Source: SG8-30 sp964406445
GTDB lineage: Bacteria; Pseudomonadota; Gammaproteobacteria; Steroidobacterales; Steroidobacteraceae
Direction: 5' to 3'
DNA length: 44,178 nt
Assembly: GCA_964406445.1 (NCBI GenBank)
Contig: CAYORU010000029.1
Span: 1-44,178, forward strand
Part shown: positions 1 through 11,391 of the stretch, piece by piece
Layout: the number at the start of each line of letters is the position of its first letter
How positions within the stretch are numbered: the first letter of the stretch is position 1
Position numbers and translations under genes: made by a program
Notes under the pieces: generated by a model
What the model was told of the DNA's origin: nothing
Database searches by the model: none
The model's input: only the letters and a program-made list of their open reading frames with translations

Positions 1-114
1 TGCCGAGCAAGCGCAAGAAGGTCGAGATAGCCCCTGGTGTGGCCGGGGTGGAGATCCCGGCTGAGCTTTTGGATCAGCTGGTGAAGGGACCGATGACGCC
101 GGCGGAGGTCCAGG
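1..114 (+). pseudogene. IS256-family transposase, N-terminal fragment
   Basis: Reading from an ATG whose A lies just before the window, the bases encode about 37 residues starting PSKRKKVEIAPGV and running to MTPAEVQ, which is the N-terminus of IS256-type transposases. After codon CAG at 111-113 the reading enters the IS481-type insertion and stops at a TGA near 155-157. The correct continuation resumes at 1369 after the insertion. The fragment has no catalytic residues and cannot function. Confidence 0.85.
108..114. repeat. Left copy of 7-bp target-site duplication of the IS481-type element
   Basis: GTCCAGG here is repeated exactly at 1369-1375, just outside the other end of the insertion. 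Removing 115-1375 restores an unbroken IS256 transposase frame across the junction (MTPAEVQ followed by AVCLGF). Confidence 0.85.
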
Positions 115-138
115 TGTACAAGTCTCGTGTTTCCCCGA

Positions 139-156
139 CACCCGGGTCTCCGGGAT
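139..156. repeat. Subterminal inverted repeat of IS481-type element (partner 1275-1292)
   Basis: CACCCGGGTCTCCGGGAT at 139-156 is present as its exact reverse complement at 1275-1292, just inside both ends of the insertion. It immediately brackets the transposase gene, so it is a likely transposase-binding site. It lies about 25 bp inside the left end and about 76 bp inside the right end, which is asymmetric. Confidence 0.8.
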
Positions 157-161
157 GACGT

Positions 162-1232
162 TCAAGCAGCCGTTGGCAGCGGCTCGATGACCTCCTCGGT
201 GGGGATGATTTCGGGGATCTCGTCGACGCCGAGCGCCTCCATCAACGCCTGAGCCGGCGTGCGACCCTTGAGCCGATAGCCTTGGTGGCTGCGCTCGAGG
301 TTGTAGTAGCGCATGAAGCGATCGAGGTCGCGCTGGATCTCATCGGCGCCGATGTACCACGTCTGCCGCCCCTGCACACGGAAGCACTCATCGAGCAGCG
401 TTCGGTTCATTCGCTCGACGAAGCCGTTGGTGCGTGGGCTGCGGATTTTGGTGGTGCGGTGCTCGATGTCTTCCATGGCGAGCAGCAGCTCGTACGGGTG
501 GCGTTCCTGGATGCCGCAGAACTCGCGCCCGTTGTCGGTGAGGATGGCGCCGATCTTCACGCCCAGGGCCTCGTAGAACGGCAGCACGCGGTCGTAGAGC
601 AGGTCGGCCGCGGTGACTGGCATCTTCGCCGTGTACACCTTGGCGAAGGCGAGCGAGCAGAACACATCGACGACGACCTGCACGTAGACCTTGCCGACGC
701 CCTTGAGAGTGCCCCAGTAGAAGGTGTCCTGGTTCAGCAGTTCCCCGGGCCGCGACGCTTCGACGTGTCGGCAGCGGAACTCGACGGAGTGGCGCTCGAG
801 CAGACGGATCTGGCTCTCCGACAGCATGATCGTGTCGCCTTGGGCCTGCTGCTCGAGGCGCATCAGCCGCTTGTAGCGGGTCTCGATACCGTGGCGGCTC
901 CACACGCCCCGGACGCCGCTCGGGCCGACCTCGGTGCCGGCCAGGCGCAGCTCGTTGGAGACGCGTTGCGGGCCGTGCGTCGGGAAGGCCAGAGCGTAGT
1001 CGTGGATCTTCTCCTCGACCTCGGCTGCCACGCGGTTCGGATGCGGATGCCGCGGCCCGCGCTTCTCTTCGACGAGGGCCGCCACGCCGCCGACCTGGAA
1101 GGCCCGGCGCACCTCGTAGAAGGTGTCGCGGTGGTAGCCCATGATCTTGCAGGCCTTCGACACGTTGCCGAGCTCCTCGGCCAGTTGCAGCAGCGACAGT
1201 TTCCTCTTGGTACTCTGCGTCAGCGCAGTCAT
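162..1232 (-). CDS. IS481-family transposase (DDE integrase)
   Basis: This is a 356-residue transposase that catalyses cut/strand-transfer of its own element. An N-terminal helix-turn-helix region (LLQLAEELGNVSKACKIMGY) recognises the ends. A second HTH-like part follows (PTHGPQRVSNELRL), then an rve-type RNase H fold. The catalytic triad is visible: Asp in LNQDTFYWG (~169), Asp in LTDNGREF (~233) and Glu in TNGFVERMNRT (~273). I chose the start MTALTQ, which is the standard start of close IS481 transposases. An in-frame ATG 39 bases upstream (1271) falls inside the inner inverted repeat. The gene appears intact and opposite in direction to the IS256 gene it disrupts. Confidence 0.92.
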   Translation of the reverse strand: MTALTQSTKRKLSLLQLAEELGNVSKACKIMGYHRDTFYEVRRAFQVGGVAALVEEKRGPRHPHPNRVAAEVEEKIHDYALAFPTHGPQRVSNELRLAGTEVGPSGVRGVWSRHGIETRYKRLMRLEQQAQGDTIMLSESQIRLLERHSVEFRCRHVEASRPGELLNQDTFYWGTLKGVGKVYVQVVVDVFCSLAFAKVYTAKMPVTAADLLYDRVLPFYEALGVKIGAILTDNGREFCGIQERHPYELLLAMEDIEHRTTKIRSPRTNGFVERMNRTLLDECFRVQGRQTWYIGADEIQRDLDRFMRYYNLERSHQGYRLKGRTPAQALMEALGVDEIPEIIPTEEVIEPLPTAA

Positions 1233-1368
1233 CTGGGTTCTCCGGATAGTTGGTGGTTTGGCGATTACCAATCTATCCCGGAGACCCGGGTGGCTGCGCC
1301 CAGCCCGGCTTCGATAGGATGCCGGACTCGGCCACAGCCGACTGTCGGAAAGTTACGAGATCACTTCA

Positions 1369-1375
1369 GTCCAGG
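1369..1375. repeat. Right copy of 7-bp target-site duplication
   Basis: GTCCAGG, identical to 108-114 at the other end of the IS481-type element. Confidence 0.85.
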
Positions 1376-2523
1376 CGGTCTGTCTGGGCTTCAAGAAGGC
1401 GCTGATCGAGCGGGCGATGGGGGGCGAGCTGTCCCATCACCTGGGCTACCGGCCCGGAGAGGCCCGACCCGCGGGCCAGGACAACCAGCGCAACGGGACC
1501 AGCGGCAAGACGGTGCTGACGGAGGACGGTCCGGTCAGGATCGAGGTGCCGCGCGACCGGGACGGCAGCTACGCGCCGATCCTGATCCCGAAGCACGAGC
1601 GCCGGTTTACCGGCTTCGACGACAAGATCATCGCGATGTATGCCCGCGGGATGACCGTTCGGGAGATCCGCGGCTTTCTGGCCGAGCAGTACGGGACGGA
1701 GGTGTCGGCGGAGTTCATCAGCTCGGTGACCGACGAGGTCATGGCGGAGGTGAGCGCCTGGCAGAGCCGGCCGCTCGAGCCGATGTACCCGGTGGTGTTC
1801 TTCGACGCGTTGCGGGTCAAGATCCGCGAAGACGCCCTGGTGCGCAACAAGGCGGTCTATCTGGCGCTCGGCGTGCTGCCCGACGGGCATCGCGACGTGC
1901 TCGGGATCTGGATCGAGCAGAGCGAGGGCGCCGGCTTCTGGCTGAAGGTGTTCAACGACCTCAAGACGCGCGGCGTCGACGATCTGCTGATTGCCGTGGT
2001 GGACGGCCTGAAGGGCCTGGCCGAGGCGATCGAGGCGGTCTTTCCGCAGACCACCGTCCAGACCTGCATCGTGCACCTGATCCGCAACAGCCTGCAGTAC
2101 ACCGGCTGGAAGGATCGCAAGGCGGTGGCCGCGGCCCTGCGGCCGATCTACACCGCCCCCAGCGCCGAGGCCGCCGAGGCGGCGCTGACGGCCTTTGCCG
2201 CCGGCCCCTGGGGGCAGAAGTACCCGACCATCGCCGCGAGTTGGCGGCGGGCCTGGGAGCGCGTCATCCCCTTCTTCGCGTTCCCGCCGGCCGTACGCCG
2301 GGTGATCTACACCACCAACGCCATCGAGAGCCTGCACATGCAGCTGCGCAAGATCATCAAGACCCGCGGCCACTTCCCCAGCGACGAGGCCGCCACCAAG
2401 CTGTTGTGGCTGGCGCTACGCAACGTCCTGAAACTCAAGACCCGCCCCGCCGCCGACTGGAAAACCGCTATGCTGCAGTTCGCTGTGTTGTACGGCGATC
2501 GCTTCACCGCAAGCCGCGCGTGA
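1369..2523 (+). pseudogene. IS256-family transposase, C-terminal fragment (~384 residues)
   Basis: This is the remaining part of the mutator/IS256-type transposase, starting in frame at the duplicated GTCCAGG and ending at TGA 2521-2523. An internal ATG at 1417 would give 368 residues. All three DDE landmarks are present: Asp in VVFFDALRVKIR, Asp in VVDGLKG and Glu in TTNAIESL, with the family signature YARGMTVREI before them. Residues 1-~37 lie before the insertion. A shortened protein from 1417 would lack the N-terminal part, so activity is doubtful. Gene length without the insert matches the family's usual ~400 residues. Confidence 0.9.
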
Positions 2524-3054
2524 CAACCGCCACGCACACAGAATTCCTGACAGGCCCGTGTTGTCAGTGGCGGTCATCTTCTTCCGCTTGCCCGCCTTGG
2601 TACCCACGGTTCGAACTTCCTGCCGGGGGTCGTGCGGCACCGCCAAAACAACAGTGTCAAAGCCCTCCATTGCCACCCTGATCTGATACGGATCAAGGTG
2701 GCGAGTCATTACAGCTCGATCAAAGAGCACTAGAATTCCGGGAGCTTGCCCATTTGATCGCGATCGTATCTGGCCTGCCTGCGACGCAATCTTCCGACGG
2801 ACCTTTTCTCCCGGCGTTAGGTGGTGCACGACCACCTGGCCGCTGACGGCACGCTCGAGTTCCGCCTGCTCTTGACTGCTCGGCTCAATCTCTTTTACCT
2901 CGACGACAATTCGAGTTCCGCCGATTGCGATCTCATAATCTGGCGACCGCCCAGTACCAGCCGCAACACGCGCGAGCGCAATTCCATGCGTAGCGCAAAA
3001 GCTCTCAAACAGATTTTCAGACACCGTGCCGCGGGACATCAGCGTTCCATCCAA
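2416..3054 (-). pseudogene. PD-(D/E)XK nuclease-like protein, 3' end replaced by IS256
   Basis: The native part is residues 1-~165 (2558-3054). An N-terminal SENLFESFC helix is followed by the pattern PDYEI...IVVEVKE, giving D39, E52 and K54 in the PD-(D/E)XK arrangement used by many restriction-type nucleases. At ~2557 the reading passes into the right end of the IS256 element, adding about 47 foreign residues before a stop at 2416. How much of the original C-terminus is lost cannot be judged. It is the last gene of the minus-strand cassette, 24 bp after the Cys-rich mini-protein. Specific family is not recognised, and nuclease function is inferred from the motif only. MSRGT (Met6) is an alternative start. 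Confidence 0.7.
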
Positions 3055-3078
3055 TGCGCTCGGCGTCGGATCGAGGGG

Positions 3079-3342
3079 TCACTCGCACGGACTTAGGCGA
3101 TATCGTGGCTGCGGCGGACGACCTTCCGCTGCATAACTGTTCTCGATCTCGTACACGATGCCGGGCTCAAGCCTGCTAACAAGAGGCCAATGCTGCCGAG
3201 CTTCCGAATGCGACTGTCCTGGCATACGAAAGGTCCGGCACAGCAGGAAGGGAGATGTCTTCACGCCATGCACATCGCACCGACCGTCTGGCGATCGCCC
3301 GTATGTGCATTCAACACAACAGATGGACCCGCCGTTTGGCAT
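3079..3342 (-). CDS. Small Cys-rich protein (MPNGGS...CC..C type), probable metal binder
   Basis: This 87-residue protein starts MPNGGSICCVEC, an N-terminus I recognise from a widespread family of short uncharacterised bacterial proteins with the same PNGG-x-x-CC-x-x-C opening. Cysteines at 8, 9, 12, 22 and 35 and a His at 25 could bind zinc. It sits between the DUF499 ATPase (33 bp upstream) and the nuclease-like gene (24 bp downstream) on the same strand, so it is probably co-transcribed with the cassette. Function unknown. Confidence 0.65.
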   Translation of the reverse strand: MPNGGSICCVECTYGRSPDGRCDVHGVKTSPFLLCRTFRMPGQSHSEARQHWPLVSRLEPGIVYEIENSYAAEGRPPQPRYRLSPCE

Positions 3343-3375
3343 TGTCGCCTCCTGCCTCCACGAGCCTAGCTACGT

Positions 3376-6300
3376 TCAGTCCTGTTCAAACCCCTGGCTA
3401 CTGAACTTCAGCGTCCGCCCGTTTTCGGTAACGATTCGGACCACGTTCTCCGGCACCCCATCGGACACACGCGCCTGTATTTCGAGAGTTACCGAAACGT
3501 CTGCCCCGGTAAGCCCAACCAGATGGGCGATGACCTCCTCCGCGATCCGACCTGCGTCCCGGCCCACCCTTGTAGGGTCCAGGGCTACCGCTCCGTGGAA
3601 TCGTCGGGGCTGGGCCGCCGACGGCCCGCCTGAGGGGCCGTCAGGCCCCGTCCCCCCACCTGCGAGCACCTTGGCCCCACCCGTGGGCAGATCCGCACCT
3701 GGGCCGTTTCCGGGGCCCGAGGGGCGTGCGGCGGCCTCCTCGTCCAGCTGGCGCCGTGCAACAGCTGGTTTGACGATTACTCCATGGGAATCGTGCTCCG
3801 AGATGCTTACGTTCTGGCCGCCCCGTAGGCCACGGTAGCGCCCCACCTCCTCATCGAAGCTGTCGGCATAGGCAAATGAGTCGTGCTCCCAGGTGAGCAG
3901 GCCCACCCCCTCGCGCACGGCCTCGATCAGCACCGAAGGCTCGGCCAACCGGGGCAGGTAGAGGTACTGGGCAAAGTCCTGCAGTAGCTGCTGGACACTG
4001 ACGTGATCGCCGCGCCACAGGGGAACCCGGTCCAGTTCCATCCGGAGCCGTGTAGCCGCGAAGCTCGGGATCAGCAGCTCGTCGTTCCGGAGCTTCTTGC
4101 TGGCCCGCGCGGCGAGGGCATCCGACCCCGTCAGGCGGACAGCCTGCCACTCGATCGCGCTCTGCGGAGTCGCCTGGGTGGGCACCAGAAGCCACTGGAA
4201 CGTCTCAGGCAGGCGTGCTGCGACTGCCCCGTCGGCCGCCTTGCGTTGTGTCTCTGCTTGTTTGGCCTGGTGCGGATCCAGGTTTAGCGTCTCCCTGTCC
4301 TCGAGGATCGAGTTCCAGGCAACGTACTTGCGAACCGCCTCATCGAGGTCCTGCAGGCGCACCTTGTCGGCCGCCAGGAACACCAGCGCATTGCGGTACA
4401 AGCGCGGACTGTTCCCCCTCGACTCGAAGATTGCCTTCGCGGCTAGTTCAGCTGGACTACTGGCCTCCTTCGAGTAGGGGTGATCCGTACCCAAAACCAC
4501 GAGTCGTGCATCCGGATCGTCCGGCACGTCGGCACCGGAATGCGGTAGCGGGTGCACGCGGGTGAAGTCCCCTTGCCGTCTCAGGTCATCTCGGATGCGT
4601 CGATCAAGTTCGCCGAAGACCTTGTCAGGGTCGCGCTTCAGCTGTTCGGCGCGGTCGTCGGCCAACTTGGTGACGGTGGGTTGGGTCGCGTACCAGACCC
4701 GCGGTCCGTCCTGGTACAGATACGTGGCGGCGCCCGCAAGCCTTCTAAGGGCATCCCCGAACACTGCTGGCGTCTCGCCCGGCATGACACAGCCCAGCTT
4801 GACCCGCCGATCCTCGAGGCCGCGATGGGCGGCCTGGGTCAGCGGTGCCGAGCCCAGGTAGATCGTGCGAGCCACGCGACGACAGGCGTGGAGCTTGCCG
4901 AGGTTCGGCACGTCGCTATCAATGCGAAGCGGCAGCGAGTTCGGCCCATCCAAGTCCTTCTCAATGACCGGTGCCCAATTGTCCGACAGGTACCTAGTTA
5001 GTTCGAACTGCACGCGCGGATCGTCGATCGGCACCATCGAGGGCAGGATCAGGGGATTTCGGTCCCCTTTCTCCCAGAGGCTGTGGATCACCGCCGCCAT
5101 GAGGCGCAGCACACCGCGAGTGCGCTGGAACTTCACTAGCGTGGACCAATCCGTGTACAGACGGTCAAACACCTCGGGATGGATCGGATAGGCCGCCTTC
5201 AGGCGCTTCTCATAGTCCGGGTCGCGGCACTCAGGCGGGAACTCCTGTTGCTGGGTTCGGTAGAGCTCGTAGAACTCCCGCGCCACAACATCCCGTTGCT
5301 TGTACTGGTCGGGCGAGGTCAGCGGCTCGAACAGGCGCCGCCGGACAATCTCAAAGCCCTCCTCCGCGCTGGCAGGACGCCAGGACGACTCCAACCGGCC
5401 AACGACGTTGCGAAGCCGATCAAGCGCCTCGCGACCGCGTACGCCGCCGACCTCGACATCGTCCGACTGCGAGTGCGGTGAACCCGCCGTATCCGAGGCT
5501 GGCAAGCTGATCACGAGCAGGCAATTGCCCGCGAGCTTCGCGGATTCCGTCAGCGCCTGGGCGAAGGTGAACTGAGTCTCGAAGCCCCCCGCCGGTAGAT
5601 CGCTCTGATCGTGGAGTTGGCGTGCATAGGCCACCCACTCGTCGATCAGGACCAGGCAGGGCCCGTACTCTTTGAACAGCTCGCGCAGCACATCGCCCGG
5701 ACTCGTCGCGTGTTCGTCGTCCGCAGCCAAACGCTTGAATGCCTTCTTGCCGCCGAGTTGCCACGCCATCTCACCCCACAGCGTTCGGACCACTGTCCCA
5801 TCTGGCTTGGTAACGGGGTTCCCGGGTGAGATCTTGTTCCCCACCAACACGACGCGTTTTGCCTTGGGGAGTTCCTTCACGCCCGCTTCGGCCAATACCT
5901 CTGCCGCTCCCACCAACTCACGCGGTGCGATACCGGAGAACAGGTGATAGAGCGCGAGCATCGAGTGGGTCTTGCCGCCACCGAAGTTGGTCTGCAGCTG
6001 AACGACCGGGTCCCCACCCTCCCCGGACAGCCGTTGGGCCGCGCCGATGAGCAGGCGCTTCAGGCTATCCGTCAGGAACGTCCGACGGAAGAACTCGGCT
6101 GGATCGCGGTACTCGTCGGTGCCTTCTCCAAGATGCACCTGCCACAGGTCAGCGGCGAACTCGGCCTGCTGGTAACGGCCGCTGGCCACGTCCCGGTGCG
6201 GGGTCACAACTTCGCGCCAGGCCTTGAGAGTTCCCGTCACCGCCGTTTCGATGGCAGTCCCGGCACTCTTACGACGTTCCCCGCGCGCCTGCTCGTCGAA

Positions 6301-6723
6301 CCGCACGCGCAGTAGCTCAAGCTTCATGCGCTCGACGTCCTCGGCCTCGGTCGCCGACACGGCCGTCAGTAGACGTCCTGCCGAGTCCAACGCACGGTAC
6401 GTGTCATCACTCGAGAACGATTCCTGGTGTGCCCATCGATTGCGGATATCGATCAACTCGTTGATCAGGCTTCGCTCCGCTTTGCCAAGAATCCGCCGAA
6501 ATACTTGGCCCCAGCTGCGGTCCATCACGACAAGAAGGACAGCGACATCCTGCAGCACGCTCTTCCGGGTCCCTGTGAGGCGTGAATCGCCTAGGATTTC
6601 CTTCACCTCGAACGCCCAGCCGTCGCCGTGCACAGCCTTCATTTCGCGTTCGACGAAAGGACCTAGCCCGGTCCGCAGCAACTCGAGTGCCTTGCCGACC
6701 CTCTCCTGATTAGTGATTGCCAT
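3376..6723 (-). CDS. DUF499 ATPase with N-terminal Swt1-type HEPN domain
   Basis: This 1115-residue protein belongs to the large DUF499 ATPases found in anti-phage islands beside DUF1156 methyltransferases. Residues ~1-125 form a Swt1-like HEPN domain with R94-N-R-W-A-H99, the RX4H pattern of HEPN RNases. The P-loop follows at 248-252 (NFGGGKTHS), with Walker B at 358-362 (VLIDE). The NTPase region runs on to about residue 560, then a long C-terminal region with a low-complexity Gly/Pro stretch near 1000-1040. The ATP-hydrolysing role is established by the motifs. RNase activity, and what the ATPase moves or senses, are inference. It starts 12 bp after the second DUF488 gene and ends 33 bp before the mini-protein, so it is part of the same operon. 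Confidence 0.88.
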   Translation of the reverse strand: MAITNQERVGKALELLRTGLGPFVEREMKAVHGDGWAFEVKEILGDSRLTGTRKSVLQDVAVLLVVMDRSWGQVFRRILGKAERSLINELIDIRNRWAHQESFSSDDTYRALDSAGRLLTAVSATEAEDVERMKLELLRVRFDEQARGERRKSAGTAIETAVTGTLKAWREVVTPHRDVASGRYQQAEFAADLWQVHLGEGTDEYRDPAEFFRRTFLTDSLKRLLIGAAQRLSGEGGDPVVQLQTNFGGGKTHSMLALYHLFSGIAPRELVGAAEVLAEAGVKELPKAKRVVLVGNKISPGNPVTKPDGTVVRTLWGEMAWQLGGKKAFKRLAADDEHATSPGDVLRELFKEYGPCLVLIDEWVAYARQLHDQSDLPAGGFETQFTFAQALTESAKLAGNCLLVISLPASDTAGSPHSQSDDVEVGGVRGREALDRLRNVVGRLESSWRPASAEEGFEIVRRRLFEPLTSPDQYKQRDVVAREFYELYRTQQQEFPPECRDPDYEKRLKAAYPIHPEVFDRLYTDWSTLVKFQRTRGVLRLMAAVIHSLWEKGDRNPLILPSMVPIDDPRVQFELTRYLSDNWAPVIEKDLDGPNSLPLRIDSDVPNLGKLHACRRVARTIYLGSAPLTQAAHRGLEDRRVKLGCVMPGETPAVFGDALRRLAGAATYLYQDGPRVWYATQPTVTKLADDRAEQLKRDPDKVFGELDRRIRDDLRRQGDFTRVHPLPHSGADVPDDPDARLVVLGTDHPYSKEASSPAELAAKAIFESRGNSPRLYRNALVFLAADKVRLQDLDEAVRKYVAWNSILEDRETLNLDPHQAKQAETQRKAADGAVAARLPETFQWLLVPTQATPQSAIEWQAVRLTGSDALAARASKKLRNDELLIPSFAATRLRMELDRVPLWRGDHVSVQQLLQDFAQYLYLPRLAEPSVLIEAVREGVGLLTWEHDSFAYADSFDEEVGRYRGLRGGQNVSISEHDSHGVIVKPAVARRQLDEEAAARPSGPGNGPGADLPTGGAKVLAGGGTGPDGPSGGPSAAQPRRFHGAVALDPTRVGRDAGRIAEEVIAHLVGLTGADVSVTLEIQARVSDGVPENVVRIVTENGRTLKFSSQGFEQD

Positions 6724-6735
6724 GCACTGCCTTGC

Positions 6736-7173
6736 CTATGTCAGATGGACGATATCCACATCGCCCCACTTTTCTTTCAAGTACTCGGCTACCAGGCGCC
6801 GATGGCAGTGATGAGGCTTGTCTTCGCTGCACAACAAGCACCCATCTGCAATCGCCTCCTTCGGTATAGCGTCCTCAATCCGCCGCTGCCTCATCAGGTC
6901 CAAAAACTGCCGCTCGTACGCCTGCCAGTCACCACCCTTCTTCTTGTAGCCGTCGAGCAACTCCTGTGTGGGGGCTAGTGCGGGCAGGTGTTGGTACTCC
7001 ATCCCGCAGATCGCCTTTGCGAAGTAGGCCAGGTCGTCCCGCTTCGCAAATCCGGCCAGCTGCGACACGTTGTTCAGCCGCACATCAACGATTCGCCTCG
7101 CCCCGGAGTCGCGAAGCAGATCAAAGAAGCGCCGCGCTGTCTTCTTGGTAAAACCTATTGTGTACAGCTTCAT
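6736..7173 (-). CDS. DUF488 protein (second copy, short form)
   Basis: This 145-residue DUF488 protein opens with MKLYTIGFTKKT and keeps DVR (30-32) and the family's C-terminal signature C115-x7-C123-H-R. That signature probably forms a metal- or redox-active site, but the biochemistry of DUF488 is not established. Its start codon overlaps the stop of the preceding DUF488 gene by 4 bp (ATGA), indicating translational coupling. The two DUF488 proteins differ strongly in their middle parts and are not a recent duplication. DUF488 genes are common in defence islands next to DUF499/DUF1156 genes. A role in nucleic-acid handling is only a guess. Confidence 0.85.
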   Translation of the reverse strand: MKLYTIGFTKKTARRFFDLLRDSGARRIVDVRLNNVSQLAGFAKRDDLAYFAKAICGMEYQHLPALAPTQELLDGYKKKGGDWQAYERQFLDLMRQRRIEDAIPKEAIADGCLLCSEDKPHHCHRRLVAEYLKEKWGDVDIVHLT

Positions 7174-7793
7174 GTTCTATCTCCGGTCGTTTCGGCAGCC
7201 AGTTTCTCGTCCACATACGCGACCTTGTCCTCCTGGCGGGTCAACGCCTCCGAGATCAGTTCTTGCCGTGATCGGAACAGATCCTCGTGTGGCAGCCCCG
7301 TTACGTCGAGCAGCCGCTCCATCGCGTCGCGGTGTGTCTCCAGATTCCCGTCTCCATGGATGTGCAAGACGTCGACGCCTTGCTCGTCCAGCGCCCGCGC
7401 AACCAGCAGCGTGCGGTGGCAGTCCAACGGCTCCTTCTCTGCGCACATCAAAGCTATGCGGTGGTCAGCTGCTCCCTGTCGGACCCGTGCCACGCCTTGC
7501 TTGAACAGATCGGTCTGAGCGAGGCGCGCATAGCTCACGCGCCCGTTTTCGTAGAGCGAGGGATCTGCCGCCCGCGCCCCCAACTCACGGCCGAGAAACA
7601 CGTATCGAATGCCGTGGGTCTTGAGCTGGCGCGCCAGCGAATCCTTATTGAACTGGGGATTAAATCGACTGAAGGGCGCCGAACGAACGTCGGCCACCGC
7701 GGTAATCCCGTGGCGTGCCAGCAGTTCTGCGAATGTCTCCATCGAGTGCGTCGAATGACCGATCGTGTAGACGTTGCTGCTGCGCGCCGTCAT
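7170..7793 (-). CDS. DUF488 protein (first copy, long form)
   Basis: This 207-residue DUF488 protein has the classical opening YTIGHSTHS (9-17), DVR (35-37), PQFN and the signature C117-x7-C125-H-R. A ~65-residue C-terminal helical extension is absent from its neighbour. It overlaps the dual-OB gene upstream by 4 bp (7790-7793) and the second DUF488 gene downstream by 4 bp (7170-7173). The three are therefore very probably made in fixed ratio and may act as a complex. Molecular function unknown. Confidence 0.87.
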   Translation of the reverse strand: MTARSSNVYTIGHSTHSMETFAELLARHGITAVADVRSAPFSRFNPQFNKDSLARQLKTHGIRYVFLGRELGARAADPSLYENGRVSYARLAQTDLFKQGVARVRQGAADHRIALMCAEKEPLDCHRTLLVARALDEQGVDVLHIHGDGNLETHRDAMERLLDVTGLPHEDLFRSRQELISEALTRQEDKVAYVDEKLAAETTGDRT

Positions 7794-8485
7794 GGGCTCG
7801 GCCCTCCGGAAGGCTCCATGATTCCGGCAATCAACTTGTAGCAGGCTCCCTCATGAGGCTCTCCGAGACTCACAGTCAGGAAACATTGCCCAACGAGATA
7901 GTCGCCATCGGGTTGTGCCAGGTAGGTCCGCTCATAGTTCGGGTCCGTCACCCACAAGCGGTACTGGCTACCGGCATGGTTGAAGCGTCCCTGGACCCGA
8001 CGTTTTGGATTACCGAACGCCGCGCCCGGCATGAATACCGAAAGCGTCAGGCGCTCCACAAAGATCAAGCGCAGTGAACTCGACACGCCACCAGCATGCG
8101 TCAGCAAGATCCTGTCATTCATGCCGTTGTATGTGCTGTCACCGTCGACCCAGAGTTGTTCGACGGGATCCAAAAGACCACGCAGATCCTTCCAGTCAAT
8201 CCGACCGACCCGCTCCCAGTAATAGTCGGGATCGAGGAGCCAGTTTTCCTGCTGATATGCCTTCGGACGCGGGTCAAGTAGCGGCACCTTGATGATATCC
8301 AGCACTTTCGGGTCGCTACCGTCCTGGTACTGACGCTCGTATTCCGACACCTCTTCATGCTCTCGAGCACTAACCGGCCGGATCCAGCCCGCGCGCCGAC
8401 CATCTGCGAACTCAATGCCCGCCAGGCAGCGACCGTGCAGCTTGCGCGAATTGGCTAGGCACACGAGCCGTTTCACCGTTGGCAC
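7790..8485 (-). CDS. Dual OB-fold domain protein
   Basis: This 231-residue protein opens with VKRLVCLANSRKLHGRCLAG and has GWIRPVS and HEEVSE nearby, a pattern I recognise from the uncharacterised dual-OB (DuOB) family. OB folds commonly bind single-stranded nucleic acid or nucleotides, and here that would be a sensing or binding partner of the DUF488 proteins (inference). No catalytic motif is visible. The gene starts 3 bp after the methyltransferase stop and overlaps the next gene by 4 bp, so it belongs to the tightly packed middle of the cassette. Confidence 0.75.
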   Translation of the reverse strand: MPTVKRLVCLANSRKLHGRCLAGIEFADGRRAGWIRPVSAREHEEVSEYERQYQDGSDPKVLDIIKVPLLDPRPKAYQQENWLLDPDYYWERVGRIDWKDLRGLLDPVEQLWVDGDSTYNGMNDRILLTHAGGVSSSLRLIFVERLTLSVFMPGAAFGNPKRRVQGRFNHAGSQYRLWVTDPNYERTYLAQPDGDYLVGQCFLTVSLGEPHEGACYKLIAGIMEPSGGPSP

Positions 8486-8488
8486 GAC

Positions 8489-11383
<2,895 letters not shown>

Positions 11384-11391
11384 GTGTTGGA

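Larger units (their letters stand above)
115..1368 (-). mobile_element. IS481-family insertion sequence inside the IS256 transposase gene
   Basis: The 1254-bp insertion starts TGTACAAG and ends (read inward from the right) TGAAGTGATC. The outer 25 bases of the two ends match at 15 positions, including TCTCGT and CCGAC. A perfect 18-bp inverted repeat lies further in, at 139-156 and 1275-1292. It encodes one transposase on the minus strand and is flanked by the 7-bp duplication GTCCAGG. Size, gene content and TG ends suit the IS481 family. Because the target gene is restored exactly by excision, this insertion is the later of the two. Confidence 0.88.
1..2557 (+). mobile_element. IS256-family insertion sequence, interrupted by an IS481-family element (left end outside window)
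   Basis: The element carries an IS256-type transposase gene split in two by the IS481-type insertion at 115-1368. Its right end is placed near 2557, where a segment typical of IS256 terminal repeats (reading GGGCCTGTCAGGAATTCTGT inward on the minus strand) meets unrelated sequence. The same point is where the minus-strand nuclease-like gene loses its own reading and runs into the element. The left terminal repeat and its host duplication are outside the window. Confidence 0.85.

Noticed and set aside
282..2681. A 799-codon plus-strand frame across both insertion sequences
   Set aside because: It crosses the IS481 boundary and the IS256 gene in the wrong frame and has no family similarity.
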